64,000 bases of DNA from Dyadobacter sp. SG02 (GTDB lineage: Bacteria; Bacteroidota; Bacteroidia; Cytophagales; Spirosomataceae). Shown piece by piece: positions 49,353-58,505 of the stretch (position 1 is its first letter; each line of letters begins with the position of its first letter). Under the pieces are notes generated by a model. It did not search any database. It worked only from the letters and a program-made list of their open reading frames with translations, and was not told the origin of the DNA. The position numbers and the translations under genes were made by a program. The stretch lies in NCBI RefSeq assembly GCF_900109045.1, contig NZ_FNYL01000016.1:1-64000 (forward strand), read 5' to 3'.

Positions 49353-52300
49353 ATGTTTAAAATATTTTCCAAGCTATTTGGCACAAAATCAGAACGGGAT
49401 TTGAAAGAACTCACCCCGTATGTTGAAAAGGTGAATGCCGAATATGCCCTCCTGGCCTCCCTGTCGAATGATGAGCTCCGGGCACAGTCCGCGAACTTGA
49501 AACAACATATTGCCGATCAACTGAAATCTGTCGATGAACAAATCGCAACGTTGAGACAGCAGGCAGCCGACGAACCGAATGTGGACAACAAAGAGGCGAT
49601 CTTCAAGAAAATAGATGCCCTCGAACTGGAAAGAAATAAAGAACTGGAAAGGGTATTGCTGGAAATTCTTCCGAAAGCATTCGCGATCGTAAAAGATACC
49701 GCACGCCGTTTTACAGAAAATGATAAACTGGAAGTAACCGCCAACTATTTTGACCGCGAAATCTCTACCAGAAAGTCGCATATAACCATTAGTGGTGACA
49801 AAGCAACCTGGAATACAACCTGGGATGTGATCGGCCAGCCTATCAAGTGGAACATGGTCCATTATGATGTTCAGCTGATCGGTGGTGTGGTGTTGCACCA
49901 GGGTAAGATCTCTGAAATGGCCACAGGTGAAGGTAAGACTCTCGTGGCTACGCTGCCTTCCTTCCTGAATGCATTGGCCGGACAAGGTGTTCACATTGTA
50001 ACCGTGAACGACTACCTCGCCAAACGTGATGCCGAGTGGAATGCGCCTCTTTTCGAATTCCACGGCATGAGCGTAGACTGTATCGATCGCCACCAGCCGA
50101 ACACCATTGCACGCCGCAATGCCTATAAAGCAGACCTTACTTACGGTACCAACAACGAATTCGGTTTCGATTACCTGCGTGACAATATGTCACGGACGCC
50201 GGAAGAACTCGTTCAGCGCAAGCACCATTTCGCGATGGTCGATGAGGTCGATTCCGTGTTGATTGACGATGCGCGTACGCCATTGATCATCAGCGGGCCG
50301 GTTCCGCGTGGTGACGAGCAGGAGTTTTTGGAACTGAAACCACGCGTTTCGAGGATCGTTGAAGCGCAGAAGCGCCTTGCGATGGACTTCCTGAACGACG
50401 CAAAGAAAAAAATCCAGGCCGGCGATAAAAAAGAAGGTGGTTTGGCATTGTTCCGCGCACACCGCGGTATGCCGAAGTATAAACCTTTGATCAAATACCT
50501 CAGCGAAGGCGGCGTGAAGGCCATTATGCAGGAATCGGAATCGATTTACCTGGCAGAAAACCAGAAGCTGATGCCACAGGCCGATGCACCGCTCTATTTT
50601 ACGATCGACGAGCGTCATAACAGCATCGAACTCACCGAAAAAGGGATCGACTTCCTGACCGGCGAATCGGAAGAATCCAACTTCTTCATTCTGCCTGATA
50701 TTGCCGTTGACCTCGATGCGATCGAAAAAGACGCTTCGCTCAACGAGCACGACCGCGTGATCAAGAAAGAAGCATTGATCCGCGACTATTCCGTAAAAAC
50801 AGCCCGTATCCACACGGTGAACCAGCTTTTGAAAGCATTTACGCTTTTCGAAAAAGACGTGGAATACGTGATCATGGACGGAAAGGTGAAGATCGTCGAC
50901 GAACAGACCGGCCGTATCATGGAAGGTCGCCGCTATTCCGACGGCTTGCACCAGGCGATTGAAGCCAAAGAAAGTGTACGTGTGGAAGACGCAACGCAGA
51001 CTTATGCGACAGTTACCCTGCAAAACTACTTCCGGATGTACCACAAACTGGCTGGTATGACCGGTACTGCGGAAACCGAAGCCGGCGAGTTCTGGGAAAT
51101 CTACAAACTGGACGTCGTTTCGATCCCTACCAACAGGGGAATCGTTCGTAAAGACCAGGAAGATAAAGTTTACCGCTCGGTTCGCGAGAAATACAATGCG
51201 GTAACCGACGAAATCGTAGAACTCGTAGAGGCCGGCAGACCGGTACTCGTGGGTACGACATCGGTTGAAAACTCCGAGATCATCAGCCGGATGCTTACGC
51301 TCCGCAAGATCCCACACCAGGTTTTGAATGCGAAACAACACCAGCGCGAGGCCGAAGTGGTTGCCGAAGCAGGTAAGCCGGGGACTGTAACCATTGCTAC
51401 CAACATGGCTGGTCGTGGTACCGACATTAAGCTGACTGCGGAATCAAAATCTGCGGGCGGTTTGGCGATCATCGGTACGGAACGCCACGAAAGCCGTCGC
51501 GTCGACCGCCAGCTGCGTGGTCGATCGGGACGTCAGGGTGACCCGGGTTCGTCCCAGTTCTTCGTTTCGCTCGAAGATAACCTCATGCGTTTGTTCGGTT
51601 CCGACCGTATGGCGAAAGTAATGGACCGCATGGGCCTTGAAGAAGGCGAAGTGATCCAGAGCAGCATGATCACGAAGTCGATCGAAAGAGCGCAGAAAAA
51701 AGTAGAAGAGAACAACTTCGGTATGCGGAAACGCCTGCTGGAATATGACGATGTGATGAACTACCAGCGTGACGCGATCTATACGCGCCGTCGCAATGCA
51801 TTGTTCGGGGACCGTCTGGCGGTGGATATTGCGAACACGTTGTTCGATGTATGCGACGAAATCGCTACTACCGCTGGAAGCTACGCGGAACTCGAACTTG
51901 CAGCTATTACCACATTGGGAATGGAAGTTCCTTTCAGCGAAACCGAGTACGGTACATTGAAACCAGCCGACCGTTCGCAAAAACTCTACGACGCGGCCGA
52001 AAAACAATATCAGGACAAAAACGACGGTATTTCAGGCAAAGCACTGCCGGTACTTCGCTCCATCCAGGCTGAACGCGGCGCGGTGATTTCCGAAATCATG
52101 ATCCCGTTCACAGACGGTATCCGCCAGGCTGGTGTAGTTGTAGGCCTGCAAAAAGCCATCGATAGCGAAGGCAAAGACATTACCCGCGAAATGGAGAAGG
52201 CGATCGTGCTTTCGCTCATCGACCAGGAATGGAAAGAGCATTTGCGTGAAATGGACGATTTGAAACAATCGGTTCAGAATGCCGTATTCGAGCAGAAAGA

Positions 52301-52697
52301 CCCATTGCTGATCTATAAATTCGAGTCGGTAGAGCTTTTCAAACGCTTCCTGAGCAAAGTGAATTTTGATATGATCTCCTTCCTGATGAAGGCCGATATT
52401 CCACAGGAAGAAGCAGCGCCGCCGACCGCCGTACCACAACAGGTTCGCCGTCCGGAGCCCGCACCCGAGCTTCATACCAACCGGGAGGAAGACTACGACG
52501 TGGAAACCGACACTTTCCATACCCAGGAATCCACAACCAAGGCACAGCCTGTACGTACGATCAAAATAGCCGACCGTAACCAGCGCGTTTCGGTTCAGTA
52601 CCGCGACGGCCGCATTGTGCGCGACGTGAAGTTCAAGAAAGTGGAGCACGAAGTCAAAAACGGCGATTGCGTCGTGGTTGACGTGCATGAGGAATAG
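49353..52697 (+). CDS. secA: Preprotein translocase ATPase SecA
   Basis: SecA drives export of unfolded proteins through SecYEG. The start is taken at 49353 (MFKIFSKLFGTKSERDLKEL), 1114 residues; an upstream ACG/ATG-free extension from 49284 lacks family similarity. Walker A is MATGEGKTLVATLP (about 189-202), DEAD-type box MVDEVDSVLIDDARTPLI, then TNMAGRGTDIKL and RQLRGRSGRQGDPGSSQFF. Extra segments near residues 340-430 make it longer than E. coli SecA (901), as usual in Bacteroidota. The C-terminal CxCxSGx8CH zinc motif is absent; the chain ends VVVDVHEE. Repeat array C follows directly. Confidence 0.96.
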   Translation: MFKIFSKLFGTKSERDLKELTPYVEKVNAEYALLASLSNDELRAQSANLKQHIADQLKSVDEQIATLRQQAADEPNVDNKEAIFKKIDALELERNKELERVLLEILPKAFAIVKDTARRFTENDKLEVTANYFDREISTRKSHITISGDKATWNTTWDVIGQPIKWNMVHYDVQLIGGVVLHQGKISEMATGEGKTLVATLPSFLNALAGQGVHIVTVNDYLAKRDAEWNAPLFEFHGMSVDCIDRHQPNTIARRNAYKADLTYGTNNEFGFDYLRDNMSRTPEELVQRKHHFAMVDEVDSVLIDDARTPLIISGPVPRGDEQEFLELKPRVSRIVEAQKRLAMDFLNDAKKKIQAGDKKEGGLALFRAHRGMPKYKPLIKYLSEGGVKAIMQESESIYLAENQKLMPQADAPLYFTIDERHNSIELTEKGIDFLTGESEESNFFILPDIAVDLDAIEKDASLNEHDRVIKKEALIRDYSVKTARIHTVNQLLKAFTLFEKDVEYVIMDGKVKIVDEQTGRIMEGRRYSDGLHQAIEAKESVRVEDATQTYATVTLQNYFRMYHKLAGMTGTAETEAGEFWEIYKLDVVSIPTNRGIVRKDQEDKVYRSVREKYNAVTDEIVELVEAGRPVLVGTTSVENSEIISRMLTLRKIPHQVLNAKQHQREAEVVAEAGKPGTVTIATNMAGRGTDIKLTAESKSAGGLAIIGTERHESRRVDRQLRGRSGRQGDPGSSQFFVSLEDNLMRLFGSDRMAKVMDRMGLEEGEVIQSSMITKSIERAQKKVEENNFGMRKRLLEYDDVMNYQRDAIYTRRRNALFGDRLAVDIANTLFDVCDEIATTAGSYAELELAAITTLGMEVPFSETEYGTLKPADRSQKLYDAAEKQYQDKNDGISGKALPVLRSIQAERGAVISEIMIPFTDGIRQAGVVVGLQKAIDSEGKDITREMEKAIVLSLIDQEWKEHLREMDDLKQSVQNAVFEQKDPLLIYKFESVELFKRFLSKVNFDMISFLMKADIPQEEAAPPTAVPQQVRRPEPAPELHTNREEDYDVETDTFHTQESTTKAQPVRTIKIADRNQRVSVQYRDGRIVRDVKFKKVEHEVKNGDCVVVDVHEE

Positions 52698-52938
52698 TCA
52701 TTTGTGGTCAGGTGTGGTCATTTTTAGTCAGGTGTGGTCATTTTTAGTCAGGTATTGCCATTTTTAGTCAGGTATTGTCATAACAGTCATGTATAGAATA
52801 TAGGAGAAGAATCTTTCTCCAAACTGTAATGACCATCCTTGACAACTTCTGACAGCCAATGACTACACTTGACAGCCAATGACTACACTTGACAACACCT
52901 GACCACTCTCGACAACACCTGACCACAACTGACAAGAA
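52697..52938. repeat. Phased TCA-decamer inverted array C (after secA)
   Basis: The left half (52699-52790) repeats TCATTTTTAG and TCAGGTGTGG/TCAGGTATTG alternately in 10-bp steps, at least ten units. The right half (52845-52935) has the reverse form, e.g. CCAATGACTACACTTGACAG twice, then ACACCTGACCAC. A hairpin GGAGAA/TTCTCC (52803-52820) sits at the centre. It begins at the secA stop codon. It fills most of the 353-bp secA-psd gap (52698-53050), and no gene is seen in it. Confidence 0.88.
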
Positions 52939-52947
52939 ACGTTACTG

Positions 52948-52981
52948 AAAAGCCCCAGCGTTAACCGCCAGGGCTTTTTCG
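52948..52981 (+). terminator. Terminator after array C
   Basis: AAAGCCC (52949-52955) pairs with GGGCTTT (52971-52977) around a CAGCGTTAACCGCCA inner region, with a T run at 52975-52979. It presumably ends the secA transcript beyond the repeat array. Confidence 0.8.
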
Positions 52982-53050
52982 TTGCCGGAAAATCAGGATT
53001 TATGCGATATTTGCATTTCGGAGACCATCATTAACAAAAAACAAGCTTGC

Positions 53051-53710
53051 ATGAAACTGCATAGAGAAGGATATACGATCATGGCTGTAACGGCCATTGT
53101 ACTGATCATTATCAATTTTGGGATTAACTATCTCCTTCCCGACGGCTACTGGATTCCCAGATTGACCCTTGTTGCAAGCATTGTCATTTTCTTTCTTGTA
53201 GTACAGTTTTTCCGCGTCCCGACGCGCGTGGTACATAAAAGCGATCGTCAGATCGTCGCGCCCTGTGACGGGAAGGTGGTTGTGATTGAAGAAGTAGTTG
53301 AAACAGAGTATTTCAAAGGACCGCGCCGCCAGATCAGCATCTTTATGTCGCCACTGAATGTACACGTCAACTGGAACCCGATCAGCGGGGTTATTCAATA
53401 TTTTAAATACCACCCTGGTCTGTACCTCGTGGCCTGGCACCCGAAATCGAGTACGGAAAACGAGCGTACCACCGTTGTAATTCGCACGATTGAGGGCGTG
53501 GAAGTATTATTCCGGCAGATCGCAGGCGCGGCTGCGCGTCGTATACGCTGGTATGTGAAGGAAGGCGATAAAGTGGAGCAAAGCACCGAAATGGGCTTTA
53601 TCAAATTCGGGTCCAGAGTAGATCTTTACATTCCCCTGGACGCCGAAATCAATGTTAATCTGCAAGACAAGACGGTGGGTAGCGTTACTGTGCTGGCTAC
53701 ATTAAAATAA
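53051..53710 (+). CDS. psd: Phosphatidylserine decarboxylase, archaeal/short type
   Basis: Makes phosphatidylethanolamine from phosphatidylserine. The start is taken at the ATG at 53051 (MKLHREGYTIMAVTAIVL), 219 residues, fitting the short PSD-A class. Two hydrophobic segments at about 9-28 and 37-55 are followed by the catalytic core FRVPTRVVHKSDRQIVAPCDGKVVVIEE, PLNVHVNWNPISG and the self-cleavage site MGFIKFGSRVDLYIP, where Gly-Ser gives the pyruvoyl group. It ends 9 bp inside the convergent rhomboid gene. Confidence 0.93.
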   Translation: MKLHREGYTIMAVTAIVLIIINFGINYLLPDGYWIPRLTLVASIVIFFLVVQFFRVPTRVVHKSDRQIVAPCDGKVVVIEEVVETEYFKGPRRQISIFMSPLNVHVNWNPISGVIQYFKYHPGLYLVAWHPKSSTENERTTVVIRTIEGVEVLFRQIAGAAARRIRWYVKEGDKVEQSTEMGFIKFGSRVDLYIPLDAEINVNLQDKTVGSVTVLATLK

Positions 53711-54322
53711 GCGCCAGCTCAGGATTTGCTCAAAAAACTGTGGTACCGAGCTAGGATACACCACAGCCATAAAAACCATCCCGAAAATGGCCCCGTACAT
53801 GTGCGCGCTGTGGTTCACATAGCTCGTGCCGCGTCGTGCCTCATAAAACGAGTACCCGAGGAACAGCAGGCCGAATATGAATCCGGGCATACAAATGAAG
53901 AAGTACAGACAAATCTGCATTAAAGGCGCGTAAAGGATTGCCGCAAAAAGCACCGCCGAAACGCCGCCGGACGCGCCAAGTGAATTATACTTCGAGTTTT
54001 TCCGGTGCTTCAGAAAGGTAGGGATATCCGAAACGATGATGCCCACCAGGTACAGGGCCAGATAGTAAAATGTCCCGCTCGCGCCGAAAAGCATGCCGAA
54101 CAGCCGCTCGATGCTTTCGCCCACAAACCACAATGAAAGCATGTTGAAAATCAGGTGGCCGAAATCCGCGTGGACAAAACCGGATGTGATAAACCGGTAA
54201 TATTCATTGCGCTGTGTTACGCGGTAAGGGTTCAGGATCAGTTTGTCCATCAAACTGTAATTGTTGAAAGCGTAATAGCTGATCCCCGAGGTTATAATCA
54301 CTAAAATGAGGGTAATCGACAT
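53702..54322 (-). CDS. Rhomboid-family intramembrane serine protease
   Basis: 206 residues, about six membrane helices. The catalytic Ser118 is in GASGGVSAVLFAAI and the catalytic His174 in NHSAHMYGAIFGM. The preceding GFVHADFGHLIFNMLSLWFVGESIE carries the conserved His/Asn of the oxyanion region. Active as predicted by these residues; the substrate is unknown. Its 3' end overlaps psd by 9 bp in convergent orientation. Confidence 0.92.
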   Translation of the reverse strand: MSITLILVIITSGISYYAFNNYSLMDKLILNPYRVTQRNEYYRFITSGFVHADFGHLIFNMLSLWFVGESIERLFGMLFGASGTFYYLALYLVGIIVSDIPTFLKHRKNSKYNSLGASGGVSAVLFAAILYAPLMQICLYFFICMPGFIFGLLFLGYSFYEARRGTSYVNHSAHMYGAIFGMVFMAVVYPSSVPQFFEQILSWRLF

Positions 54323-54346
54323 ATAATGGGTTATTTGTTGATAAAA

Positions 54347-55321
54347 TTACTTTTCCCGCGCCACAAGCTGCTCCACAAACTGCAAGAGCACTTCTTTCTG
54401 AACGCTGTCCGAGCGCAGTTGCCGTAAACTAGCCATTCCGCGCGAGAAATATTCATTTATTTTACGTTCGGTAAATGCCCGGATATCCAACGCGTCGTAA
54501 ATGCCGGTTACCGCCGATACTTTCTTCGCATTGTCGAATGTTTCAAGACTTATCCAGTGGTCGAGCTCGGTTTTCAGATTACCTCCGGCTTTCGACAATG
54601 CTTCGATCAGCAGGAATGTCTTTTTATTAGCGATAATATCCCCGCCCACCTGCTTTCCAAACTTCGCCGGGTCTCCGTAAACATCCAGCAGGTCATCTTT
54701 CAGCTGAAAACCGATGCCCATACTCTCTCCTGCGTCGTATAACAGTTTCGTCATCTCTTCATCCGCCCCGGCGATCATCCCGCCCAGTTCGAGCGCAAAT
54801 CCGAGCAGTACCGAAGTTTTCAGGCGTATCATCCCGATGTATTCTTCCTCGGTCACGTCCCAGCGTGTTTCGAAGTTCATATCGAGCTGCTGTCCTTCGC
54901 ATACTTCGGCGGCTGTCTGATTAAATCGCATAAGTACCGAACGCAACTTATCCTTCGGCACATCGAGCAGCAGGTCATAAGCGCGGATGAGCATTACATC
55001 GCCTGAAAGAATGGCCGTATTCGCATTCCATTTCTCGTGCACGGTAGGCATGCCCCTGCGCAGGGGCGCGCGGTCCATGATATCGTCGTGCATGAGCGTG
55101 AAGTTGTGGAACACTTCTACCGCCATGGCCGGCTTCATGGCCTTTTCAATATCCGTATCAAAAATGGAAGCGGCAAGGAGCGTCAGCAACGGCCGGAAAC
55201 GCTTTCCGCCCAACGACATAATATAGGTGATCGGCTCATACAACTCTGCGGGCGCGTCGCCGTAAGAATGCCGGTCAAATTCAGATTGCAGTTTTTCAAG
55301 TAATGATGTGGGTTGGATCAT
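54347..55321 (-). CDS. Polyprenyl (geranylgeranyl/farnesyl-type) diphosphate synthase
   Basis: The start is taken at the ATG at 55321 (MIQPTSLLEKLQSEFDRHSY), 324 residues; an upstream frame to 55399 has no family similarity. Motifs: GGKRFRPLLTLLAA, first Asp-rich LMHDDIMDRAPLRRG (about residues 82-96), and second KDDLLDVYGDPAKFGKQVGGDI. It elongates allylic diphosphates with IPP. The chain length is not settled; the residues before DDIMD (HNFTLMH) suggest a short- to medium-chain product. It lies 24 bp upstream of the rhomboid gene on the same strand. Confidence 0.9.
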   Translation of the reverse strand: MIQPTSLLEKLQSEFDRHSYGDAPAELYEPITYIMSLGGKRFRPLLTLLAASIFDTDIEKAMKPAMAVEVFHNFTLMHDDIMDRAPLRRGMPTVHEKWNANTAILSGDVMLIRAYDLLLDVPKDKLRSVLMRFNQTAAEVCEGQQLDMNFETRWDVTEEEYIGMIRLKTSVLLGFALELGGMIAGADEEMTKLLYDAGESMGIGFQLKDDLLDVYGDPAKFGKQVGGDIIANKKTFLLIEALSKAGGNLKTELDHWISLETFDNAKKVSAVTGIYDALDIRAFTERKINEYFSRGMASLRQLRSDSVQKEVLLQFVEQLVAREK

Positions 55322-55471
55322 GCGAAAGCGTAATATGCAGGCCCATGGCTGGCCCGACAGGTTATGTGAACCGCAAAGATAAAACCTAAAAATTGGCATT
55401 TACATTTACAAAAGCAGTATTTGAAAAGCCATTATCAATAACTTTACCCCGATCAAACAAATCCGCTTTCA

Positions 55472-56302
55472 ATGCCTTTCCACCAATACTTCAACGGCGA
55501 AATCGTTCCGCTCGATCAGCCGGTTTTTCAGACCAACGACCTCGGATTGCTCCGCGGTTATGGATTATTCGATTTTTTCAGGACTTATAATGGTGTCCCT
55601 TTCCGCTGGAACGATTACTGGCAGCGGTTCGAAAATTCGGCGAGGCTGCTGAAACTGCCGCTTCCGGTGACGCAAGGCGAGACGGAAAAAATCCTGGCGG
55701 ATCTGCATTCGATGTCGGGAGAGGCGGAAGTAGCGTTCCGGTTTGTACTCACGGGCGGTTATGCACCGGACAGCGTGCATGTGGTGCAGCCGAATTTGCT
55801 GATCCGCACGGAGGCATTGCCGCAAGATAATCCTGCTGGCCGTTTGAAAGGTATTAAAGTGCTTCCTTACGAATATGTTCGCGATTTGCCAGAAGTTAAA
55901 ACCACCAATTATGTGCATATGGTGCTCATGGCCGACGAACTGAAACGCCAGAATGCAGCCGATTTGCTCTTCCATAAAGACGGGGAAGTAAGCGAGCTGA
56001 CAAGGAGCAACCTGTTCGCATTCCTGGGTGATAAGCTCATTACCTCCGACCGGAATATCCTTAACGGCATTACCCGCCGCGTGGTAATCGAGCTTGCGAA
56101 AGCGGATTTTGAAGTAGAAATACGTCCGATAACCTATAAAGAAGTCATTACCGCCGACGAAGTTTTCACCACCAGCACCACCAAATGGGTTATGCCGGTA
56201 GTGCAAATCGGTGATCTGCCGGTTGGGAATGGACAGGCAGGCATCCGCACTTTGCATTTGCAACGCCAATTCGAAGAACTGGTAGCACGCTGGGGAAAGT
56301 AA
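55472..56302 (+). CDS. Class IV PLP aminotransferase (BCAT/D-amino acid transaminase/ADC lyase family)
   Basis: 276 residues. The start MPFHQYFNGEIVPLDQPVFQTNDLGLLRGYGLFDFFRTYNGVPF is typical. The PLP lysine is expected in LPEVKTTNYVHMVLM (about residues 144-158), and the phosphate-binding EVSELTRSNLFAF follows. The branched-chain, D-alanine and aminodeoxychorismate branches are hard to separate by eye, so no symbol is given. It has folate-gene company only at a distance (folK at 62.7 kb). ATG at 55472. Confidence 0.88.
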   Translation: MPFHQYFNGEIVPLDQPVFQTNDLGLLRGYGLFDFFRTYNGVPFRWNDYWQRFENSARLLKLPLPVTQGETEKILADLHSMSGEAEVAFRFVLTGGYAPDSVHVVQPNLLIRTEALPQDNPAGRLKGIKVLPYEYVRDLPEVKTTNYVHMVLMADELKRQNAADLLFHKDGEVSELTRSNLFAFLGDKLITSDRNILNGITRRVVIELAKADFEVEIRPITYKEVITADEVFTTSTTKWVMPVVQIGDLPVGNGQAGIRTLHLQRQFEELVARWGK

Positions 56303-56344
56303 AAACTGCCGTTGGTAGGACATTGCTACCCGGAAAATAAACGA

Positions 56345-56376
56345 AAAAGTGGCGATCCCGCAGGAAAGCCACTTTT
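56345..56376. terminator. Bidirectional terminator
   Basis: AAAAGTGGC (56345-56353) pairs with GCCACTTTT (56368-56376) between the convergent aminotransferase and lipoprotein genes. A-rich and T-rich flanks on either side suit termination in both directions. Confidence 0.85.
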
Positions 56377-56403
56377 CAACTACACATGGTAATAAGCACT
56401 TAT

Positions 56404-57258
56404 CTAGTTAGGCGCATTCGGTGATTGTATATTGACGATCGGCCAGATGCCTGGTTTCGGAACACTAACGCCCTTGGTAGTTCCTCTGCCGGCTCCGTCC
56501 GGACCAAAATAATATAGTGGCCAGCCTTTGTAAGTCAGCTGTTTTTTGCCAAATACATCGATCGTACTGAACAATGTCTTGTCGACAGTCGATGGCAATG
56601 ATTTCAGATCGGCTGTGTAAATAGGCCAGGTAGCGTCGTTGGAGAAATCCGGTTTCGTATAGTTGTTTTTGTTGTTTTTGTCATTTGCAAAAGCATACAA
56701 AGTACGTCCCTTGCCGTCGGTGAAGAACTGGGTGGCACCGGTACCCTCGGTGTAATCCGATTTGTACGACTTACCGTCATTACCCACGAGTTGTCCACTG
56801 GCAATCATGATCGTGTAATCGGTTTTCGCTACGAACCAAACGGTACCTACATTCTCTCCTTTCACATCTCCCGCAGCGGCATCGTCCTTGTAGTGATAAA
56901 GCGGCCAGCCTTTGTAGGTCGTTTGCTGTTTTCCATCCGTTGTAATTGTACCGAAATCACCCTTATCGAGACCGGCATCGAGCTTGATAGTCGACAAATC
57001 GCCTGCCGAATAGATCGGCCAGGTTATCAGGCATTGCCCGGCGCAGGCCGAGGCCCCGGAATTGTCTTTCGAGAAGTAGTAAAGCGTTTTGCCGTCTTTG
57101 TCGGTCAGGATTTTCCCCAGCGTCGCATTGTCTTTCAATTGAACATCGTTGGTGGGTGTGGGTGTAGGATCACTGTCATCGTCGTCCGAGCAGGAGAGGC
57201 TGACGGCCATTAACAGTCCCAATGCAACCAGCATTCTGGAAGTTGAAAAGATTTTCAT
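56404..57258 (-). CDS. COG4315-type lipoprotein with two secreted repeats
   Basis: 284 residues. The signal peptide ends in the lipobox SLSC (Cys23), followed by an Asp/Thr/Pro-rich linker (SDDDDSDPTPTPT). Two copies of the Lipoprotein_15 repeat follow: NATLGKILTDKDGKTLYYFSKDN...CAGQCLITWPIYSAG, and TGATQFFTDGKGRTLYAFANDKN...WPIYTADL. Each half ends with a KQ(T)TYKGWPLYYF motif. The function of the family is unknown; an electron-transfer or haem-related surface role has been suggested elsewhere but nothing here proves it. Confidence 0.85.
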   Translation of the reverse strand: MKIFSTSRMLVALGLLMAVSLSCSDDDDSDPTPTPTNDVQLKDNATLGKILTDKDGKTLYYFSKDNSGASACAGQCLITWPIYSAGDLSTIKLDAGLDKGDFGTITTDGKQQTTYKGWPLYHYKDDAAAGDVKGENVGTVWFVAKTDYTIMIASGQLVGNDGKSYKSDYTEGTGATQFFTDGKGRTLYAFANDKNNKNNYTKPDFSNDATWPIYTADLKSLPSTVDKTLFSTIDVFGKKQLTYKGWPLYYFGPDGAGRGTTKGVSVPKPGIWPIVNIQSPNAPN

Positions 57259-57341
57259 CGGATTTAATTATGATTTGTTAGAGATGAATTGGATACGTCG
57301 CGATTACGACCAAATCTTTCCGATGGTTGCGTGTATAGGTT

Positions 57342-57377
57342 AAAACAAAAAAGCATAACCGGTGAGGGCTATGCTTT
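57342..57377 (-). terminator. Terminator of thiL
   Basis: AAAGCATA (57350-57357) pairs with TATGCTTT (57370-57377). The minus-strand T run corresponds to the A-rich 57342-57350. Confidence 0.8.
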
Positions 57378-57400
57378 AAGGCTTTTTGACCGAAAATAAC

Positions 57401-58423
57401 TCAGGCGTTCCAACCCTGCGCCGTAAGCGGTATGCGGGAATCCGCTTTGGTATGAAGCTCCACTTCGCCTTTTTTATCGGTGATATAACCGATGAAAGTG
57501 ATCTTGGGATTGTTCTTGATCAACTCGTAAGCCGATTGCGAAACGGTGAAAAGTAGTTCATAATCCTCGCCGCCGTTCAACGCCGCCGTGGCCGCGCCGA
57601 TATTCAGTTCGGATGCCGCCAGGTAAGTCTGCTCGTCGATGGGCAGCCGCTCTTCGAAAACTACCGCGCCCACGCCCGATTGCGCGCATATATGCAGGAG
57701 GTCGGAGGCCAGACCGTCGGACAGGTCGATCATCGAAGTAGGGATTACGCCTGCTTCGTCGAGTTCATATACCACATCCATTCTCGCTTCCGGGCGCAAC
57801 TGGCGCTGGATCACATAGTCTTTGCCTTCCAGCTCAGGTTGCATATTGGGGTTGGCCAGGAATACCTGTTTCTCCCTTTCGAGCAATTGCAGGCCCATGT
57901 AGGCACCGCCCAGGTCACCGGTAACGCAAAGCAGGTCGTTCGGCTTCGCCGTATTCCGGTATGCGATCTTCTCTTTTTTGACCCTGCCAAATACACTCAC
58001 CGAAATAATGAGTCCCGACCGCGAGGACGTGGTATCGCCGCCCACCAGATCTACATTGAAGTCTTTACAAGCGAGTTTCATCCCTTCATAAAGCTCGTCG
58101 ACGGCCTCTACCGAAAACCGGTTGCTCAATGCAATGCTCACTGTTACCTGCCGGGGAATGCCATTCATTGCGGCGATGTCGGCAACGTTGGCCGAAATGG
58201 CTTTGTAGCCAAGGTGTTTCAGCGGAAAAAATGTAAGGTCGAAATGAACGCCTTCCAGAAGCATATCGGTGGTCAGCAAGCCGAATTCGTCTCCCGCGTC
58301 GATGACCGCCGCATCGTCACCAATGCCCCTAATGGTATCGGGTAGTTTTGGCTGAATGCTTTTATTTATTCTTTGGATCAGCCCGAATTCACCCAGGCTG
58401 CTTATTTCAGTTCTTGTTTCCAT
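57401..58423 (-). CDS. thiL: Thiamine-monophosphate kinase
   Basis: ThiL phosphorylates thiamine phosphate to the active diphosphate. 340 residues. Motifs: GDDAAVIDAGDEFGLLTTDMLLEGVHFDL (about 42-70) with the metal-binding Asp residues, DIAAMNGIPRQVTVSIAL, DLVGGDTTSSRSGLIISVSVFG, and TSMIDLSDGLASDLLHIC. The AIR-synthase-like fold and full length are intact. ATG at 58423. Other thiamine genes are absent from the window. Confidence 0.95.
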   Translation of the reverse strand: METRTEISSLGEFGLIQRINKSIQPKLPDTIRGIGDDAAVIDAGDEFGLLTTDMLLEGVHFDLTFFPLKHLGYKAISANVADIAAMNGIPRQVTVSIALSNRFSVEAVDELYEGMKLACKDFNVDLVGGDTTSSRSGLIISVSVFGRVKKEKIAYRNTAKPNDLLCVTGDLGGAYMGLQLLEREKQVFLANPNMQPELEGKDYVIQRQLRPEARMDVVYELDEAGVIPTSMIDLSDGLASDLLHICAQSGVGAVVFEERLPIDEQTYLAASELNIGAATAALNGGEDYELLFTVSQSAYELIKNNPKITFIGYITDKKGEVELHTKADSRIPLTAQGWNA

Positions 58424-58436
58424 GCCGCAAAATTAG

Positions 58437-58478
58437 ACAAAAAAAGCGAAGCCATTCCCGCATTGGAAATGGCTTCGC
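58437..58478 (-). terminator. Terminator of the 151-residue lipoprotein gene
   Basis: GCGAAGCCATT (58446-58456) pairs with AATGGCTTCGC (58468-58478), an 11-bp perfect stem. The minus-strand T run corresponds to the A tract at 58439-58445. Confidence 0.9.
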
Positions 58479-58505
58479 AGATGATATGCAGTATCGACTT
58501 CCCGC

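Noticed and set aside
50190..51341. Open frame of 383 codons on the minus strand
   Set aside because: Antisense to secA within the motor domain; Phe/His/Val-rich shadow composition and no motif.
52697..52938. Possible CRISPR array
   Set aside because: The repeat unit is about 10 bp with no separate unique spacers, the array turns into its own reverse complement, and no cas gene is present.
53040..53060. Further copy of the MarR operator (AAGCTTGCATGAA)
   Set aside because: Only half of the palindrome is present and the site overlaps the psd start codon; psd is not a beta-oxidation gene.
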